A stretch of 19,042 nt of DNA from DATAMF01 sp964472565 (GCA_964472565.1 CAYYNB010000119.1:1-19042); one strand, 5' to 3'; shown: positions 1-6,911, counted from the stretch's first letter. The notes: generated by a model from the sequence alone, not told the origin. Numbers and translations: made by a program.

Positions 1-106
1 TAACCTTAATGGGGATAAAAGTAACCTACTTTGGGATAAATGTGGGATAGATTTAACCTAAATGGGGCGGGATTTAAGCTAAATTGGGAGGGATTCAGGT
101 TAAATC
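1..106. repeat. Degenerate AT-rich direct repeats with an internal inverted repeat
   Basis: Four imperfect copies of a unit resembling TAACCTAAATGGGG followed by GGGATT or GATAAA start at about 1, 22, 54 and 75. The last two are 21 bases each and nearly identical in layout. A perfect 9-bp inverted pair, GATTTAACC (50-58) and GGTTAAATC (98-106), overlaps them. The composition is clearly more AT-rich than the genes to the right. No open frame of note is present. It could be an intergenic repeat family, the end of a decayed mobile element, or regulator binding sites for something left of the window; nothing here decides between these. Confidence 0.55.
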
Positions 107-127
107 AGCACGACCACGGGCGGGTAG

Positions 128-174
128 TTAAGTGCGCTGGATCGCCGCCACACAATCCCGCTCAACTGGCGGTA
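128..174 (-). pseudogene. Decayed partial copy of the 3' end of the PD-(D/E)XK-like gene
   Basis: Bases 151-174 match 1401-1424, inside the gene ending at 1308, at 23 of 24 positions. Bases 138-147 match 1318-1327 exactly. The two matches are 70 bases closer together here, so this copy has a 70-base deletion, which also shifts the frame. On the minus strand the fragment reads YRQLSGIV in one frame, then AIQRT and a TAA stop (128-130) in another. The intact gene has YRQLSGIV and ends AIQRL. The fragment overlaps the last codons and stop of the WD40 gene. It is a relic, not a working gene. Confidence 0.8.
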
Positions 175-1229
175 GTAAGTCCTGTTTGGTTAGCACCAGC
201 GTCTGCCTCAAGCAGTTGATGAACGGGCACAATTTCCAGACCACCGCTTTCGCCGCCGTAGGCTAGACGGGTACCATCCGGGCTGAAAGCAGCTTTATAG
301 ATCGGTGCGGTCAAGTGGGCGGTGGCTAAAACTTCGCCGCTATCAGCGTTCCACCGGATAAAGGCTCCATCCCCGGCAACACTATAGACTTCGGTGCCTG
401 TGGCATCGAACTGAAGCGCTTTTATATCGGTCTGTGGATATTCCGATCTGTCATAGAGAGCGGGCTGCAATTCGCGCTCTAGCTGAAATTCGCTGGACGA
501 CACATCCCAGATTTTGATGCTGCTTACCCAATCGCCCGTGACTAACTGGTTTCCATTTGGACTCCACGCGGCGGAACCTATTCCACCTTTATCAATCATG
601 TCTTGAGGTTCCCATTCGAAGAAAGTTGCTGCGTTTCTCACGATAACAAATCCTAGAGAAACAGTCGCTACCCGACTCCGACTTGCATTCCAGACGAACG
701 AATAAATACTATACTCGTTCCATTGTTCAGACTGGAAATGAGGGGGAGAGCTTTGGGCATCCCAGACCAGCAGCGTGTTTTCAGAAGCGTATATTTGATT
801 GCCGTCCACATTCCAACTTACGCCTCTGATTGTGTCCCCAAAAGGTCCATACGAAGCTTGAAGGTCATAAGAAGAACCCATATCTAAATTCCACAAAAGG
901 AGTTCATCTTCGGCACCGCTGCTGAGTAACTGGTTGGCGGTTGGGTGCCAGGCCAGCGCAGTGATGCAGCTGGTATGCCCAACCAGCGTTTGCTCAAGTG
1001 TCCCACTCTGCCCATCGCGGATTTCCAGCATCCCATCACTGTATCCAACAGCCAAAACACTGCCGTCAGGCTTCCATGCAAGCCTAGAAACATGCCTCGT
1101 TGTTTCTTGGGCGCTGGTTGGCACCAGTACGTCATGCGAAAACAGCGATACCAGCAGCGCACCTATCACCACCAGCTTAAACATCAACCCCAAAGCGGCA
1201 AGATGCTTCGTGTAAATTAGGTTTTTCAT
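162..1229 (-). CDS. Exported seven-bladed WD40 beta-propeller protein
   Basis: A 355-residue protein with an N-terminal hydrophobic segment (about residues 12-30) ending in a signal-peptidase-like site near TSAQE, so it is probably exported. Seven repeats follow, recognisable by cores such as LAWKPDGS, LAWHPTAN, VSWNVDGN, FVWNASRS, AAWSPNGN, LQFDATGT and AAFSPDGT, several closing with LWNLD, VWDAQ, IWDVS or RWNAD. That is enough for one closed seven-bladed propeller. WD40 propellers are binding scaffolds; the partner is unknown. The start at 1229 is chosen because a Shine-Dalgarno AAGGA lies just upstream; a longer start at 1241 would put that site inside the coding sequence. The last codons and stop lie in a duplicated fragment of the neighbouring gene. 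Base composition looks less GC-rich than its neighbours, which may indicate acquisition. It lies 78 bases downstream of the PD-(D/E)XK-like gene on the same strand. Confidence 0.85.
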   Translation of the reverse strand: MKNLIYTKHLAALGLMFKLVVIGALLVSLFSHDVLVPTSAQETTRHVSRLAWKPDGSVLAVGYSDGMLEIRDGQSGTLEQTLVGHTSCITALAWHPTANQLLSSGAEDELLLWNLDMGSSYDLQASYGPFGDTIRGVSWNVDGNQIYASENTLLVWDAQSSPPHFQSEQWNEYSIYSFVWNASRSRVATVSLGFVIVRNAATFFEWEPQDMIDKGGIGSAAWSPNGNQLVTGDWVSSIKIWDVSSSEFQLERELQPALYDRSEYPQTDIKALQFDATGTEVYSVAGDGAFIRWNADSGEVLATAHLTAPIYKAAFSPDGTRLAYGGESGGLEIVPVHQLLEADAGANQTGLTTAS

Positions 1230-1307
1230 GTGTCCTTCCATCCACCAATCCTTGAGCGAGAGATGGTCGATCTAAGGTATCACGCTCAGGTCGCCTAAAA
1301 AGTCCTG

Positions 1308-1997
1308 CTACAGGCGTTGGATCGCCGTGATAATGTCTGGCGGGATTTTGTGGCGCGCCAGTGCATTCGACCAAAGAACGGACTCGCCCGCCTGCCATAC
1401 CACAATTCCGCTCAACTGGCGGTACTGCTTGAGGAAATCCACCGCGCTCTGAAAGCCGCGCCGCGTAAAAAAGGCGTCGTCCTTGCTCTCGGCATGTTGG
1501 CGCAAAGCTGCCGCCGCGCGGGTTAAATCGGCGTCTGAAATTTTGCCTTCCGATACCAGCCACAGCACATTGATGATACTGGGCGGCATCTGCCCAACTT
1601 TATCGCACAACACCGCCACCAACTTACCGATCTGCGCTTCGGTATTCTCATCCTGTTCGAAGCTGCGAAGCCGCCGCACTTCGACATTAAAGCGTGTATG
1701 TGTTTTGAACGTGACGGTGAAATCAGGACCGCGCGTTTTTTGTGCCGCATAGGTTTCGTATTCGAGGGTGAACCGTTCGTCGCGCAGCAGCAGTTCAGCG
1801 GTTTCGAGTTCGGCGCGTAAATTTTTCAGTCCGTCATCACCGCTCGCATTTTTCAGCTTGGCGCGAATCTTGGTGCGGTAGCTGGTGGCAAACGCTTTGA
1901 ACCGGCGCGAACCCCGCACCCACGCTTCAAATTCTGCGTAGAGTGCGGGGTTTTGGCCGTCGAATATCTCATTCAGCAGATCGTCAATCGGCGGCAC
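1308..1997 (-). CDS. Hypothetical protein with a PD-(D/E)XK nuclease-like core
   Basis: A 229-residue soluble protein with no signal or membrane segment. The central part resembles the PD-(D/E)XK nuclease fold: a helix with acidic residues (ELETAE, residues 63-68), then Pro91-Asp92 at the start of a strand (GPDFTVTF), then Glu106-Val-Arg108 in a second strand (FNVEVRRL). The usual lysine of the third motif is replaced by arginine. The fold assignment is an inference from spacing and hydrophobic pattern, and activity is uncertain. The start is GTG, 3 bases after the stop of the upstream toroid gene. No good Shine-Dalgarno is visible, so translation is probably coupled to that gene. Part of its 3' end is duplicated at 128-174, next to the WD40 stop. 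Confidence 0.65.
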   Translation of the reverse strand: MPPIDDLLNEIFDGQNPALYAEFEAWVRGSRRFKAFATSYRTKIRAKLKNASGDDGLKNLRAELETAELLLRDERFTLEYETYAAQKTRGPDFTVTFKTHTRFNVEVRRLRSFEQDENTEAQIGKLVAVLCDKVGQMPPSIINVLWLVSEGKISDADLTRAAAALRQHAESKDDAFFTRRGFQSAVDFLKQYRQLSGIVVWQAGESVLWSNALARHKIPPDIITAIQRL

Positions 1998-2000
1998 GCT

Positions 2001-2813
2001 TTAGGCGATATACCCCCACCGCTTGAACAATATCAGCCCGTCCAGCGTCCAGATCGGACGCCACCAGGGCAGATCGGGATACGGCGTCGGTAAACCGCCA
2101 TCCGCTTGCAGCGACTCCACCCAATACTGCGCTTCCCGATCCAGCACCGCTTTTTCGACGTGCTCGGCGGCATAATACCAGTAGCGGCTGAACAGCGGAA
2201 AATGGCTGCGATGCGTTTCGAGCACCACCGGAAGCTGCGCCACCATCTGATCAAACTGGGCGCGATCTTCATCCGTGCGGGCGCAGTATTTCAGATAAGC
2301 AAAAAACGGATAGCTGTAAAAATTATCGGGACCAGGAATCTCGCAAGTCTGGTAGTAGGCATAGGTTTTATCATAAAATTCCGGGCTGTCGATGCCCATT
2401 TTGGTCAGCAGCGCCGCGATCACCAGCACGCGATCCCGATCCGGCCCGGCCCACCAGGGCTGGAAGGGATAATTCACCAGGTTCTCCGGCGGGTGCGGCA
2501 GTGTTCCATCGGGCAGTTGGCGCTCCGAAGCCCACAGACTGAGGCCGCGCGGAATCTGGTGGAAGGGGTTGCCCATCAGATCAAAGATAAACAGTGCGGT
2601 TTCCCCGCCGATAGGGGTGCTGTTGGGCACCAACAGATCGGGTTCGATGCCGTTGCCAAAGCCGCTGTCAAAGTTTTGATAGGCCAGCAGCGACTTAAGG
2701 CAGGCTTCGCGCATCCCACCCGCGAAAAAGTGTTCGTATAACTGCCGTTCAAGCAGGCGGCCATTCTTAAAAATAAAGGTTTTGATGGCTGCCATCTGTT
2801 CCGCATTCAGCAT
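2001..2813 (-). CDS. Alpha/alpha-toroid (prenyltransferase/terpene-cyclase-like) protein of unknown function
   Basis: A 270-residue protein resembling the alpha/alpha-toroid superfamily of squalene-hopene cyclases and protein prenyltransferases. Two toroid-type turns are visible: YQNFDSGFGNGIEPDL (residues 45-60) and a C-terminal LQADGGLPTPYPD followed by WWRPIWTLDG. It is much shorter than true hopene cyclases, and the DXDD catalytic motif of those enzymes is not seen, so cyclase activity should not be assumed. Bacterial proteins of this size are commonly labelled only as prenyltransferase-like. An AGGAG ribosome-binding site lies about 9 bases before the ATG and overlaps the stop region of the upstream LysM gene (3-base gap). 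With the downstream gene also only 3 bases away, the three form a probable operon. Confidence 0.7.
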   Translation of the reverse strand: MLNAEQMAAIKTFIFKNGRLLERQLYEHFFAGGMREACLKSLLAYQNFDSGFGNGIEPDLLVPNSTPIGGETALFIFDLMGNPFHQIPRGLSLWASERQLPDGTLPHPPENLVNYPFQPWWAGPDRDRVLVIAALLTKMGIDSPEFYDKTYAYYQTCEIPGPDNFYSYPFFAYLKYCARTDEDRAQFDQMVAQLPVVLETHRSHFPLFSRYWYYAAEHVEKAVLDREAQYWVESLQADGGLPTPYPDLPWWRPIWTLDGLILFKRWGYIA

Positions 2814-2816
2814 AGG

Positions 2817-3950
2817 TCACACTCCTCTCCGACGGAAAAAAGTATACCCTAGAAAACCGACCAGCCCACCTGTCGCACCAACTGCCCCCAGGATCACCAC
2901 AAGCGCCACGACGGTTACAACGGTGCGCGTCGAATCATCGCCTTCATCGGTATTTTCCGCTGCGACAGGCTCCGGTTGGCTGCTGCTCGTTGCAGCGGGC
3001 GTTGTGATTACCTGCGCGACAGCGGTGGTCACGGGTGTGGGCGATGGAATCGCCGTCGAGGGTGCGCTGGCTGCGGTAGGCGCAGATGCCGCCGGTTTGA
3101 CGATGATCGCCTGCCCCTCGTAGATAGTCGATCCAATGATGTTATTCCACAGGCGCAGTTGGTCGAGCGTCACGCCGTAAACCTGCGCAATGCCCCACAA
3201 CGTTTGTCCAGGCTGGACGATATGCACCTGGGAACCATCGGGTTTCGTTTGAGCATTGGCGATCACAGGAGCCGCCGTTGCTGCCGGGGCCGCCGCTGTC
3301 GGATTGTTCGATCCGCCGGATGAAATGACCGTCAGCGAGGCGTCGTCCCAAAAGACATCGTGCCAGCGCATGGTTTTGTCGGCGGTGTAGTAGGTGAAGA
3401 CGGTGATCTGGTTGGCGGTAGCTTTGGCATCCACCGACAGCAGCGCCAGCGCGCCCCAGGTGAACGAACTGCTAAAGGAACTCCACTGGATGCTGGTGCT
3501 GTAGGGATCGGTGCCGCCGGTAGGATCGATCCCAATCCGCACGCGCCCGCCTGATGAGGTATCCGCGAAGGTATGGGTATCGTCGCGGCACTGCCACTGC
3601 TCGTCGTCGCACGTCCAGATCAGCGCGTAGATCGAAAAACGATACGTCGAGCCGGTCTGCGCGCTGACGGTCTGGTAGCCGCCGCCCATCGGTTGGCCGT
3701 GTTCGGTACGCAGCCGCCAGGATCGCGGCGCAGAACGGTATAACACCGCCAGCGTTTCCTGATCGCTCTCCCCGAAGGTGCCCCACACATTCCAGCCCAC
3801 CGGGACAGCCCCGTTGATTGTGGCGCGCCCGGTCATCGCGTCGTCAAAGCCCGCGTTTTGCAGCAAATTGCCGCCCTGTGCCCCGGCGGATAATCCAGGC
3901 ACCAGCAGCACGATCATCCATATCCAGCATCGAAAAACTTTTTTCATCAT
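2817..3950 (-). CDS. Membrane-anchored LysM protein with N-terminal carbohydrate-binding-like domain
   Basis: A 377-residue surface protein. It begins with a signal peptide (KK, then a hydrophobic run, cleavage likely near SAGAQ at residues 21-25). Residues about 28-209 look like a beta-sandwich carbohydrate-binding-like module (NLLQNAGFDDAM at the start, many aromatic strands, VFWDDASLTV at the end). A LysM domain follows at 242-285 (VHIVQPGQTLWGIAQVYGV), which in known families binds peptidoglycan or related N-acetylglucosamine polymers. Then come an Ala/Pro/Thr/Ser-rich linker, an acidic patch and a C-terminal membrane segment (343-371) ending RRR. So it is exported, wall-facing and anchored at its C-terminus. 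The start at 3950 fits an AGGA site six bases upstream and puts the signal peptide at the N-terminus; an upstream start at 4031 would add 27 residues before it. First gene of the probable three-gene operon. Confidence 0.85.
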   Translation of the reverse strand: MMKKVFRCWIWMIVLLVPGLSAGAQGGNLLQNAGFDDAMTGRATINGAVPVGWNVWGTFGESDQETLAVLYRSAPRSWRLRTEHGQPMGGGYQTVSAQTGSTYRFSIYALIWTCDDEQWQCRDDTHTFADTSSGGRVRIGIDPTGGTDPYSTSIQWSSFSSSFTWGALALLSVDAKATANQITVFTYYTADKTMRWHDVFWDDASLTVISSGGSNNPTAAAPAATAAPVIANAQTKPDGSQVHIVQPGQTLWGIAQVYGVTLDQLRLWNNIIGSTIYEGQAIIVKPAASAPTAASAPSTAIPSPTPVTTAVAQVITTPAATSSSQPEPVAAENTDEGDDSTRTVVTVVALVVILGAVGATGGLVGFLGYTFFRRRGV

Positions 3951-4026
3951 AGTTGATCCTCGCTGCGGATAGTGTACCAGAAATCCCACAGCGCAGGATG
4001 GACGGCAACCGGGCGCATGGCTGACT

Positions 4027-4071
4027 ACCATCCAAGTTAACCATCGAAGTTAGTCATCGGATGGTGATGAC
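4027..4071. promoter_or_regulatory. Tandem 13-bp repeats and nested inverted repeats upstream of the LysM gene
   Basis: Two copies of a 13-base unit, ACCATCCAAGTTA (4027-4039) and ACCATCGAAGTTA (4040-4052), differ at one position. Next to them is a perfect inverted repeat, GTCATC (4053-4058) and GATGAC (4066-4071), around a 7-base centre. The centre, GGATGGT (4059-4065), is itself the reverse complement of ACCATCC (4027-4033). The block lies 76 to 121 bases upstream of the LysM start. Such arrays often bind a dimeric regulator; that role is an inference. Confidence 0.45.
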
Positions 4072-4132
4072 AAAACCGAACACCTGTGCTATCCTATTTG
4101 TATCGTCCAACATCGCCCTTTACCAACTAACT

Positions 4133-4181
4133 CAAAGGGGGGGTCAGAAAATCAACCCAATTTTACAAAACCCCCACTTTG
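4133..4181. repeat. Imperfect inverted repeat with G/C runs
   Basis: CAAAGGGGGGG (4133-4143) and CCCCCACTTTG (4171-4181) can pair over 11 positions with one mismatch, around a 27-base AT-rich centre. It is not followed by a T-run on either strand, so it is not a standard intrinsic terminator. It might be a small repeat element or a mark left by one. Confidence 0.5.
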
Positions 4182-4261
4182 TCAAACTTCTCAGGTTCAA
4201 AACGCCAAAAGCGGGGGGGGGGGATCATTCAGATTGTTGAACTAACGTCCCGCCGCCGCGA

Positions 4262-5206
4262 TCAGTAGACGTATTCTTCTTCCAGCATTTCGCGCAGGCG
4301 CAGATAGCTTTCGTAGCGCTCCCGCGTGATTTCGTCGCGTTTCAGCGCCTCCAGCACACCGCAGCCCGGTTCGTGGGTATGCGTGCAGTCCTGGAATTTA
4401 CACTGCGCGACATGCGGCGCGATCTCGATAAAGTATCCATCGAGTTCGTCCGGCTCGACATCCCAGGGCGAAATAGCGCGAATCCCCGGTGTATCCGCCA
4501 GATACCCCCCGGCGGCCAGCGGAATCATTTCGCTGTAGCGCGTCGTATGGCAGCCTTTGGTCGTCGCCTGGCTCACCTGACTCACCCGCCGTCCGAGATC
4601 GGGTTCAATCGCATTCAGCAGACTCGTTTTGCCCACGCCCGATGGCCCCGTGAATACCGAAATTTTCCCGGTCAGGACTCCGCGCAGTTCTTCCAGGCCG
4701 AGCGCCATTTTCGCGCTGACATACAAAACCGGATAGCCGATTTTTTCGTAGAGGCTGAATGTTTTCTGCGTTTTTTCCGGCGCATCCTGAACCAGATCAA
4801 ACTTATTCACACAGATGCGAATTTCGGGGATTCCGGCTTTTTCTGCTGCCACCAGAAAACGATCCAGCATCCGCGTGTGCGGATCGGGATGAGATGCTGC
4901 GAATACGAAAACTGCCTGATCCGGGTTGGCAATAATGACCTGTTCGCGTTCCGCTGAGGTGCCGACTGCTGACGAGGGCGCGACACGCGACAGCACCCGG
5001 TGCCGTGCGTCCACAGCCGTAATCGTGCCTGTATCATCAGGAAGAGCCTCAAGCGTAACCGTGTCGCCGAGCGCGACCAGATCTGTTTCTTTGTATTCTT
5101 CTTTGAGCTTGCCCCGCAGTTGACAGACGATGGGGCCTTGAGGAGTGTCTACGGTGAAAAAGCCGCTTTGTGTACGGATGACCAGACCTTTAAGCTGTTC
5201 GACCAA
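4262..5206 (-). CDS. rsgA: Small ribosomal subunit maturation GTPase RsgA
   Basis: A 314-residue circularly permuted GTPase that acts late in 30S subunit assembly. An N-terminal OB fold (about residues 6-70) is followed by the GTPase motifs in permuted order: NKFD (134-137), SAK (164-166), the P-loop GPSGVGKTS (187-195), a TTKGCHTTR switch region (215-223) and DTPG (238-241). A C-terminal zinc site follows with Cys269, Cys274, His276 and Cys282 in the spacing C-x4-C-x-H-x5-C typical of RsgA. Length is normal. The start codon is TTG, supported by GAGGG five bases upstream; no in-frame ATG lies before the OB fold. The leader contains a terminator-like hairpin only 24 bases before the start, so expression must read through it. 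Confidence 0.96.
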   Translation of the reverse strand: MVEQLKGLVIRTQSGFFTVDTPQGPIVCQLRGKLKEEYKETDLVALGDTVTLEALPDDTGTITAVDARHRVLSRVAPSSAVGTSAEREQVIIANPDQAVFVFAASHPDPHTRMLDRFLVAAEKAGIPEIRICVNKFDLVQDAPEKTQKTFSLYEKIGYPVLYVSAKMALGLEELRGVLTGKISVFTGPSGVGKTSLLNAIEPDLGRRVSQVSQATTKGCHTTRYSEMIPLAAGGYLADTPGIRAISPWDVEPDELDGYFIEIAPHVAQCKFQDCTHTHEPGCGVLEALKRDEITRERYESYLRLREMLEEEYVY

Positions 5207-5229
5207 TGTTTCCCTCGTTTGTCTCTCCT

Positions 5230-5257
5230 AAAAAAACGCCACGAACATCACGTGGCG
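5230..5257 (-). terminator. Intrinsic terminator hairpin (after the bactofilin-like gene, in the rsgA leader)
   Basis: On the minus strand CGCCACG (5257-5251) and CGTGGCG (5243-5237) form a perfect 7-bp GC-rich stem with a 7-base loop, followed at once by seven T (5236-5230). This is a textbook rho-independent terminator. It lies 52 bases past the stop of the bactofilin-like gene, which it should terminate. Only 24 bases separate the T-run from the rsgA start, leaving no room for a separate rsgA promoter downstream of it. Confidence 0.88.
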
Positions 5258-5273
5258 TAAAAACATCACACAC

Positions 5274-5303
5274 AGAATAACATGGCGCGCGCGCGCGCGT
5301 CAA
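5274..5303 (-). promoter_or_regulatory. Candidate rsgA promoter with an alternating GC spacer
   Basis: On the minus strand TTGACG (5303-5298, 5 of 6 to the -35 consensus) is separated by 18 bases from TATTCT (5279-5274, 4 of 6 to the -10 consensus). It begins 6 bases after the stop of the preceding gene. Most of the spacer is a (GC)n tract (5285-5299). Transcription would start near 5267, just before the terminator hairpin at 5257-5230. The box match is decent but unproven. Confidence 0.5.
5285..5299. repeat. Alternating GC dinucleotide tract
   Basis: Fifteen bases of strictly alternating G and C. Such tracts can adopt Z-DNA and can change length by slippage. It sits between the stop of the bactofilin-like gene and rsgA, inside the candidate promoter spacer. 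Confidence 0.85.
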
Positions 5304-5308
5304 CTAGC

Positions 5309-6781
5309 CTACCAGTCCTCATCGAACCCGGTGAACCCGTCGGGCAGGTTCTCCATGCCCGGCGTATTGGCGAGATCATACTGCGGCGTCGCGGGTGCGG
5401 CTTTGCGTTGAATGGTGGGAATCCGAACCGGGATAGCGGGACGCTGGGCAAGCAGATTCGACGTGTCTACCAACTGGCGCAGATACATCATAATCGCGCC
5501 GATACCCGCCAGCGCCGTGACCAGTTCGAGCGTGACGCCCAGCGCCGGAAGCGGCAGATTCGCCAGCAGGACAAAAATAGCCGCACCGGCTACCAGCGTA
5601 CTCAACCAGCGCCGCAGATCGCCCGGTTCGGTCACATGCAGGACATAACGATAGAACAATTGGCCCAGTGTATAACTCACGATGATGCGGCCCATGAAAA
5701 ACAGCAAAAAGCCAAAGCCGCCGATCAGCCCGGCATTCAGCAGCAGCAGGGCAATGCCGGTGACAATCGAGAGGGTGTTCAGCGTGAACAGGAAAAAAAT
5801 CAACACAATCACCGCGCTGATCAGAATAAAGAGAATCGCCAGCGGGAACGACAGGATAAACGTCACCAGACCCCAACCGACGGTGGTAATGGTCCGGCGG
5901 CGAACGTGCTGCGCGGGTTGGCGCACAAAATTCGGGACAGTCGTCAGCGCAAGCACCCCGATAATGAGCAGCGTCAAAATGTCGCGGATCGATCCGGTGA
6001 TGTACTGAGTCAGCACCTTGCCGGGTTCTTCGGCGTTCGTAATATCGGGACGTGACTGCACCTGGGTATAACGCAGCGTGCCCTTGACCACACCCTGTGG
6101 AATCACGACGAACGAGGCGGACTGGTAAGCCAGATCGCTGTGGATCACCGCATCCTCACCGACGCGCAGCCCCGGATTTTTGAAGTTCACATCGTAAATC
6201 GGCAGGCCAGGCAGATTATTACTGCGTTCAATATCTCCCACCGACGCATCGACACGGCCTTCCACTTCGCCATCAATGGTCAGTGTCTCGCCCTGAAAAT
6301 CGACACTTCCGCCGATTTTCCCGTAAATCTGAGCCTGATAACCATACACCAGCAGATCGCCGGGAAGGGCCGCACCCCGCGTAATTTCGGTGTTGAGCGC
6401 AATAGACATCATATCGGTGCGCGGATTGGTGAAATGGGCGCGTTCCTGCACACGGATATTGACGCCTACAAAGTGGATGTCATCCCCGACCGTGCCGGAA
6501 ATAAACACTTTGCCGCCGCCGATCCACAGATCACCCGTAATCACCGCCGTGCGCTCGATATTAACTTCGTTGGCTATCCCAATGAGATCGCCATCGACTG
6601 TCCCCCGCACGGTGAGAATCCGGCAGACAAAGTAAAAATCTTCCGCGATATAATCTGTCGCCGCGATTTCGCAGCGATCTCCCCGCATGCCATCGGATGC
6701 TTCGACGTGCCCCGCCACGACCAGCAACCCGACCAACACCAGGAGCAAAATTCTCCAGCGCGGTTTAGACCATCTATGCAT
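5309..6781 (-). CDS. Bactofilin-like polymer-forming protein with C-terminal multi-pass membrane domain
   Basis: A 490-residue protein. An N-terminal hydrophobic segment (about residues 10-28) serves as signal or anchor. Residues about 45-230 consist of short repeated strand-turn units such as VRGTVDGDLIG, AVITGDLWIG, VFISGTVGDDIHF, QIYGKIGGSVDF and LTIDGEVEGRVDA, the pattern of right-handed beta-helices in bactofilin-like (polymer-forming) proteins. A C-terminal half with about five to six membrane helices follows (from TLLIIGVLALTTV onward, to IGAIMMYL), then an acidic, proline-containing tail. Classical bactofilins are short and soluble, so this long membrane version is a different architecture; a role as a membrane-bound scaffold is an inference. 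The start at 6781 fits an AAGGA site about eight bases upstream. Transcribed divergently from the HAL2-type gene and ended by the terminator at 5230-5257. Confidence 0.78.
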   Translation of the reverse strand: MHRWSKPRWRILLLVLVGLLVVAGHVEASDGMRGDRCEIAATDYIAEDFYFVCRILTVRGTVDGDLIGIANEVNIERTAVITGDLWIGGGKVFISGTVGDDIHFVGVNIRVQERAHFTNPRTDMMSIALNTEITRGAALPGDLLVYGYQAQIYGKIGGSVDFQGETLTIDGEVEGRVDASVGDIERSNNLPGLPIYDVNFKNPGLRVGEDAVIHSDLAYQSASFVVIPQGVVKGTLRYTQVQSRPDITNAEEPGKVLTQYITGSIRDILTLLIIGVLALTTVPNFVRQPAQHVRRRTITTVGWGLVTFILSFPLAILFILISAVIVLIFFLFTLNTLSIVTGIALLLLNAGLIGGFGFLLFFMGRIIVSYTLGQLFYRYVLHVTEPGDLRRWLSTLVAGAAIFVLLANLPLPALGVTLELVTALAGIGAIMMYLRQLVDTSNLLAQRPAIPVRIPTIQRKAAPATPQYDLANTPGMENLPDGFTGFDEDW

Positions 6782-6911
6782 AGACCTGATCCTTCGCAAT
6801 GCCCGATAATTCAATCGTAGCACAAAGCCGATAATAATTCGTCCGAGGCTGAAGGTCAAAAAGGAATACACTTGTCTAAAACAGAAGTTTCCGCTCAGGT
6901 GTTCGGTGCGT

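Larger units (their letters stand above)
3951..4261. other. Gene-free stretch between the LysM gene and rsgA
   Basis: These 311 bases hold no convincing gene once the LysM start is placed at 3950. They contain the LysM promoter region (repeat and inverted repeats at 4027-4071), an imperfect inverted repeat with long G and C runs (4133-4181), and an 11-base G-run (4213-4223). A TACACT box preceded by TG (minus strand, 3971-3976) is a weak extended -10 candidate for the LysM gene. No intrinsic terminator with a T-run was recognised after rsgA. Confidence 0.6.

Noticed and set aside
1253..1288. TGAGCG/CGCTCA inverted pair between the WD40 and PD-(D/E)XK-like genes as a terminator
   Set aside because: The stem is only six bases with a 24-base loop and no T-run.
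3951..4031. A 27-residue N-terminal extension of the LysM protein
   Set aside because: It would put the signal peptide internally, and the AGGA site before 3950 supports the shorter form.
5282..6055. A plus-strand open frame beginning in the GC tract and running through the bactofilin-like gene
   Set aside because: The product is rich in Gln, Arg and Asn without motifs, and it opposes a coherent membrane protein.
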